Positions 60,172-64,000 of a stretch of 64,000 nt of DNA are shown here, in pieces (the stretch's first letter is position 1; each line of letters starts with the position of its first letter). The position numbers were made by a program, and so were the translations under genes. The notes below the pieces were generated by a model. That model ran no database searches and had not been told where the DNA came from. It saw only the letters and a list, made by a program, of their open reading frames with translations. This DNA is from an uncultured SAR86 cluster bacterium (GTDB taxonomy: Bacteria; Pseudomonadota; Gammaproteobacteria; Magnimaribacterales; AG-339-G14). The DNA is taken from the NCBI GenBank assembly GCA_902578495.1, contig CACHCY010000001.1, positions 286,695 to 350,694 on the forward strand. The letters run 5' to 3'.

Positions 60172-60481
60172 GTTCCAAAAAGGATAGAAGCTGAGACTTT
60201 GATAAAGCACCTATCGCCTGATCAACTACCTCTCCATCTTTGAATAGAACTAACGTAGGAATGCTCATTATGTTTAATTGGGCTGCTAACTCTTGATTTT
60301 CATCCACATCAACTTTGCCAACCGTCAGCTTATCTGACATAGCTGAAGCAACTTCCTCAAGTATTGGAGCTACCATTTTGCATGGACCGCACCATTCTGC
60401 CCAATAATCGACTAAAACGGGTTTATTTGACCCAACCGTTTCTGTGAAGTTTTCCTTATTTAATTCTATTGTGTTGCTCAT
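60161..60481 (-). CDS. trxA: Thioredoxin
   Basis: Thioredoxin reduces protein disulfides in the cytoplasm. The 106-aa protein has the active site WAEWCGPCKMVAPI (Cys31, Cys34), the cis-proline in MSIPTLVLFKDG, and the normal length. It precedes rho, a conserved pair. TATAAA occurs just upstream of the ATG. Confidence 0.97.
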   Translation of the reverse strand: MSNTIELNKENFTETVGSNKPVLVDYWAEWCGPCKMVAPILEEVASAMSDKLTVGKVDVDENQELAAQLNIMSIPTLVLFKDGEVVDQAIGALSKSQLLSFLEQHL

Positions 60482-60516
60482 AATTTTTATATTAGGTTAA
60501 ATTTTAAAAATGCAAA

Positions 60517-62187
60517 CTAAAAATCGTCTGTTACAGCGCCCTCGGAAGCTGAAGACACTGATCTGGCGTATTTAGCTAACACTCCTCTGCTAGGAGGTTC
60601 TTTTAAAGATTGCCAGTTTTTCTTTCTGTCTGCTAACTGTTCTTCTGAGATATCAATGTTTATTTGATCTTTTTTTGCATCTATAGTGATTAAATCTCCA
60701 TTCTGTAAAAGTCCAATTGGACCTCCATTCGCCGCTTCAGGGGTAATATGGCCAACTACAAAACCATGAGATCCGCCTGAGAACCTTCCATCAGTAATTA
60801 GAGCAACTTTATCTCCTAGCCCAGCTCCCATAATTGCCGCAGTCGGTTTTAGCATTTCACGCATGCCTGGGCCGCCTACAGGGCCTTCGTATCTGATAAC
60901 AATTACCGAACCTTCTTGAATGGTATTCTTGAAAATTGCTTCAACAGCCTCCTCTTCAGATTCAAAAATTATTGCAGGACCAGAAAAAGATAGTCCTTCT
61001 TTCCCAGTTATTTTAGCTACAGCTCCTTGAGGTGCTAGATTACCTTTCAAAATTCTAATGTGACTTTCTTTTTTTATAGGTTTACTAATTTGAGCAATAA
61101 TTTTTTGATCATCTTTATAGGGTTCTATGCCTTTAAGGTTTTCTTCTAAAGTTTTTCCTGAAACAGTCATACAACTTCCGTCCAGCAATCCATCATTAAG
61201 CATCATTTTCATTAAGGGTTGAATACCACCCTGTTCATTCAGATCACTCATTAAATAGTAGCCAGAAGGCCTGATGTCAGATAAAACAGGTGTAATTTTT
61301 CCTATTCTAGTAAAGTCATCTAAATTTAAATCAACATTTGCTGATTTTGCCATTGCTAGTAGATGAAGGACTGCATTAGTAGAGCCGCCTAGTGCAATAA
61401 CTACTTTAATGGAATTTTCAAAAGCGCTCTTGGTTAGAATATCGCTAGGTTTAATATCCTTTTCTAATAAGTAATCGATAGCTTGACCTACTGCCTGGCA
61501 ATCATTTTTCTTCTCCTGAGAGATAGCATCTTGTGAGCTACTGCCAGGTAAACTCATTCCTAAGGCTTCAATTGCCGATGCCATAGTGTTTGCAGTGTAC
61601 ATTCCTCCGCATGAACCTGGTCCAGGGAGAGCATTTTTCTCAATTGCTATAAGTTCGTCTTCACTTATTTGATTCTGAGAATATGCGCCAACCTTTTCAA
61701 GAACAGTAGCAAAATCAGTATGATCCTTCCCAGGCTTGATAGAACCACCGTAAACAAACAGACTTGGTCTATCCAGCCTTATCAATCCCATCATACAACC
61801 TGGCATATTTTTATCGCATCCGCCTATTGCTACAACAGAATCAAATGACTGGCAACCAACAACAGTTTCAATTGAATCTGCAATGACTTCTCTAGAAACC
61901 AACGAATATCTCATTCCAAGAGTACCCATTGAAATGCCATCAGAGATTGTGATGGTATTGAAAAGAACTGATTTGAGCCCTGCATCATCAACTGAGCTAC
62001 ATATGGTTTGTGCTAATTCATTGATGTGCATGTTACAAGGAGTCACATTTGACCAAGTTGAAGCAATACCTACTTGTGGTTTTTTAAAATCCTCATCTGA
62101 AAAACCTGTTGGCCTAAGCATTGACCGAGCACCAGCTTGATCAATACCATCAACTAGAGAGGATGAATATTTTCTTTTTTTAGACAT
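60517..62187 (-). CDS. ilvD: Dihydroxy-acid dehydratase, short form
   Basis: IlvD dehydrates dihydroxy acids to 2-keto acids in valine/isoleucine synthesis. Cluster cysteines lie in [19 protein letters not shown] and [14 protein letters not shown]. At 556 aa it is about 60 residues shorter than E. coli IlvD and resembles the plant/cyanobacterial type, some of which carry an oxygen-tolerant [2Fe-2S] cluster; the cluster type here is inference. It is separated from ilvBHC by about 10 kb. TATAAT from the end of the ABC gene lies 8 nt before the ATG. Confidence 0.95.
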   Translation of the reverse strand: MSKKRKYSSSLVDGIDQAGARSMLRPTGFSDEDFKKPQVGIASTWSNVTPCNMHINELAQTICSSVDDAGLKSVLFNTITISDGISMGTLGMRYSLVSREVIADSIETVVGCQSFDSVVAIGGCDKNMPGCMMGLIRLDRPSLFVYGGSIKPGKDHTDFATVLEKVGAYSQNQISEDELIAIEKNALPGPGSCGGMYTANTMASAIEALGMSLPGSSSQDAISQEKKNDCQAVGQAIDYLLEKDIKPSDILTKSAFENSIKVVIALGGSTNAVLHLLAMAKSANVDLNLDDFTRIGKITPVLSDIRPSGYYLMSDLNEQGGIQPLMKMMLNDGLLDGSCMTVSGKTLEENLKGIEPYKDDQKIIAQISKPIKKESHIRILKGNLAPQGAVAKITGKEGLSFSGPAIIFESEEEAVEAIFKNTIQEGSVIVIRYEGPVGGPGMREMLKPTAAIMGAGLGDKVALITDGRFSGGSHGFVVGHITPEAANGGPIGLLQNGDLITIDAKKDQINIDISEEQLADRKKNWQSLKEPPSRGVLAKYARSVSSASEGAVTDDF

Positions 62188-62192
62188 TAATT

Positions 62193-63788
62193 TTAATTAT
62201 AAGCAGCATTTATAAGATTGATTGTATATTCATCTTGAGGTGTATCAAATATCTGATCAGTTGGACCAGATTCAACTATTGAGCCCTTTTTCATGACTAA
62301 AACCCTATCTGACATTGACCTGATTACTCTTAAATCATGGCTTATCAAAACATAGCTTATATTTTTGGAATTTTGTAAATCCTTCAAGAGCAGAAGTATC
62401 TCCTTTTGAATTGAAACATCTAAAGCTGAAGTTGGCTCATCGAGCAAGATCAATTTAGGATTCGTAATCAATGCTCTTGCTATTGCAATTCTCTGTCTTT
62501 GGCCTCCGGAAAATTCATGTGGAAACTTTTCAAGGCATGACGGATCTAAATGAACGTCGTTTATTGATTCCATAATGCGTTGTTTTTTTTCTTGTTTGCT
62601 CAATTGCTTAAAATGAATATCCAAACCTTCTTTGATGATCTCTTCCACCCTCATTCTAGGAGAGAGAGAACTGAAAGGATCTTGAAAGACAACCTGACAC
62701 TTCTTCCTCAAATCACTTAGCTTATCTTTCTTTAATATTTCATTTTCAAAGAAAATTTTTCCTGAATACTCTTCTATGCCCAGAATTGCTTTGAGAATGG
62801 TGGATTTTCCTGATCCTGATTCTCCAACAATTCCTAGAGTTGAATCAGCTGATAAAGAGAATGAGACTTCTTTGACTGCATCAAATCTTTCTTCCTTTTG
62901 GAGAAGAGAAGCTTCTCTTACTTGGTAGCTTACATTTAATTTTTCGCATTCCAGAATTTTGGAATCTGAAACGCTATTAATCTCTTTAGGTTCAGGAATG
63001 GACTCTATTAACCTTTTTGTATAGGAATCCTTTGGATTAGAAAAAATTTCTGTAGCAGCTCCTCTCTCAATCACATTACCCTGATTCATCACCAGAACCT
63101 TATCTGCGAATCTTTTGACAACATTTAAATCATGCGTGATAAAAATTATGCTGAGGTTTTCCTCTTCTTTTAATTTGTTTAAAAGTATTAACAGTTCTTT
63201 TTCGACAGTCACATCCAAGGCTGTTGTTGGTTCGTCTGCAATTAAAATTTCAGGATTGTTTGACAATGCCATTGCGATCATAACCCTTTGTCTCTGTCCT
63301 CCTGAAAGCTGATGAGGAAATGAAGAAAACTTTTGTTCTGGGTTTGATATTTCAACTTTTATTAATAAGTCTATGGCTTTTTCTTTTGCCTCTTTGTTGG
63401 ATCTCTTATCATGGACTTGAATAGACTCCATAATTTGCTTACCGACTTTTATAAATGGATTCAATGAAGTCATTGGCTCTTGGAATATCATAGAAATTCT
63501 TTTACCTCTGATATTCTCAAGCTCTTTCTTGGGAAGATTTATAAGTTCTGTACCTTGAAAGTTTATGGAACTATCTTTGCTGTGAAATGCAATTGGATAA
63601 GGAAGTAGTTGCATAATAGATAAAGCTGTAACTGATTTCCCTGATCCGCTTTCACCTACGACGGCTAAAGTCTCTTTTTCAGAGAGGTTAAAATTTAAAT
63701 TATTAACAGCCTTAAAAGTTGAAGATTCATTTGCAAATTCAACATTAAGGTTGTTAACTTTCAAAATTGGATCACCAAAATTATTCAT
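62193..63788 (-). CDS. ABC transporter with two ATPase domains (peptide type, YejF-like)
   Basis: The 531-aa protein has two nucleotide-binding domains in tandem, each with Walker A ([29 protein letters not shown]), signature ([30 protein letters not shown]) and Walker B ([21 protein letters not shown]). It belongs to the oligopeptide/nickel family and resembles YejF/GsiA. Permease and binding-protein genes are not in view. The ORF track uses TTG 63830; ATG 63788 just before the first domain is more likely. It shares CATG with the divergent dsbD-like start. Confidence 0.88.
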   Translation of the reverse strand: MNNFGDPILKVNNLNVEFANESSTFKAVNNLNFNLSEKETLAVVGESGSGKSVTALSIMQLLPYPIAFHSKDSSINFQGTELINLPKKELENIRGKRISMIFQEPMTSLNPFIKVGKQIMESIQVHDKRSNKEAKEKAIDLLIKVEISNPEQKFSSFPHQLSGGQRQRVMIAMALSNNPEILIADEPTTALDVTVEKELLILLNKLKEEENLSIIFITHDLNVVKRFADKVLVMNQGNVIERGAATEIFSNPKDSYTKRLIESIPEPKEINSVSDSKILECEKLNVSYQVREASLLQKEERFDAVKEVSFSLSADSTLGIVGESGSGKSTILKAILGIEEYSGKIFFENEILKKDKLSDLRKKCQVVFQDPFSSLSPRMRVEEIIKEGLDIHFKQLSKQEKKQRIMESINDVHLDPSCLEKFPHEFSGGQRQRIAIARALITNPKLILLDEPTSALDVSIQKEILLLLKDLQNSKNISYVLISHDLRVIRSMSDRVLVMKKGSIVESGPTDQIFDTPQDEYTINLINAAYN

Positions 63789-64000
63789 GAAATTATTTTT
63801 ACTCTTTTTTTCAGCTGTCTTTTCAAGCAATAGTTTCTTGTTTATTGAGACGAGCGATCAGTTCGTATCTCCTGAGGAGGCATATACTATCACTATAAAT
63901 TCTTTTGATAATCATGTTTTAATAGATTTGAAACTACATCAAAATGTTTACGTTTATTCCGATAAGCTAAACTTCACAATCTGTCCGGAAAATAAAAATT
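63787..64000 (+). CDS. DsbD-like thiol:disulfide interchange protein, N-terminal part (cut by window edge)
   Basis: Seventy-one codons are visible and run open to the window end. They begin with a signal peptide ([19 protein letters not shown]) and continue FVSPEEAYTITI and VYVYSDKLNFTI, resembling the N-terminal domain of DsbD (EAF ... YYLYRDKL). DsbD carries electrons across the membrane to periplasmic proteins. The transmembrane and thioredoxin domains lie outside the window, so the call rests on the N-terminal pattern only. It is divergent from the ABC gene. Confidence 0.55.
   Translation, partial: MKLFLLFFSAVFSSNSFLFIETSDQFVSPEEAYTITINSFDNHVLIDLKLHQNVYVYSDKLNFTICPENKN

Overview
The window reads as a compact, AT-rich chromosomal segment from a streamlined marine gammaproteobacterium, most like the SAR86 group. 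This is inferred from gene order, coding style and gene content, because no 16S gene is present. The order is gammaproteobacterial throughout: rplC-rpsJ / fusA-rpsG-rpsL-rpoC-rpoB-rplL-rplJ-rplA-rplK-nusG-secE / tRNA-Trp-tuf-tRNAs / birA, rnr-rlmB, lpxC-secA-argJ, yacG-coaE, rluD-bamD, trxA-rho. Intergenic gaps are mostly a few bases, 4-nt overlaps are common, and many genes lack a recognisable Shine-Dalgarno sequence. No gene-free stretch exceeds 300 bases. I saw no insertion sequence, prophage, CRISPR array or rRNA gene.

Region 1 (1-16.7 kb, minus strand) is the transcription/translation superblock: start of the S10 operon, the str operon without tufA, rpoBC, the L10/L12 and L11/L1 genes, nusG, secE, tRNA-Trp, tuf, tRNA-Thr(GGT) and tRNA-Tyr. 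Good sigma70-like promoters lie before rpsJ, rpsL and tRNA-Tyr. The rpsJ leader carries a hairpin followed by a boxA-like sequence, notable because S10 is NusE, the boxA-binding partner of NusB.

Region 2 (16.7-27.6 kb) is housekeeping: a BirA lacking the repressor domain, tRNA-Thr(TGT), RraA whose last codons run antisense over that tRNA, an orphan sugar-nucleotide dehydrogenase, a short RNase R, RlmB, LpxC, a SecA without the C-terminal zinc motif, ArgJ, a ThiE-like domain without its usual MutT partner, YacG (too short for the ORF track) and CoaE.

Region 3 (27.6-43.1 kb) is the most accessory part: an MFS carrier, FMN-dependent hydroxyacid dehydrogenase and S46 peptidase translationally coupled; a D-aminoacylase-type amidohydrolase; tRNA-Ala; AmtB; a crotonase; a redoxin; two membrane di-iron lipid enzymes; a DUF3604 protein and a membrane-anchored sulfatase; and tRNA-Ile. 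It suggests use of peptides, N-acylated amino acids, sulfated compounds and ammonium, plus membrane-lipid tailoring.

Region 4 (43.1-52.5 kb) has ilvB-ilvH-ilvC running directly into three overlapping membrane/glycolipid genes (GT39/ArnT-like, a PAP2 phosphatase fused to a flippase/LPG-synthase-like domain, and a polyprenyl-phosphate GT2), then RluD, BamD and a PP0621-family protein. Region 5 (52.5-64 kb) has two tandem paralogous DUF5916/CBM9-like outer-membrane proteins, DUF4399, a flavin reductase, RsmD, Rho, thioredoxin, IlvD, a double ABC ATPase, and the start of a divergent DsbD-like gene cut by the window edge.

The best candidates for something new are the rpsJ boxA-type leader, a recurring -10/N6/ATG arrangement predicting leaderless mRNAs, the tuf stop codon embedded in tRNA-Trp, and the GT39 / PAP2-flippase fusion / GT2 set.
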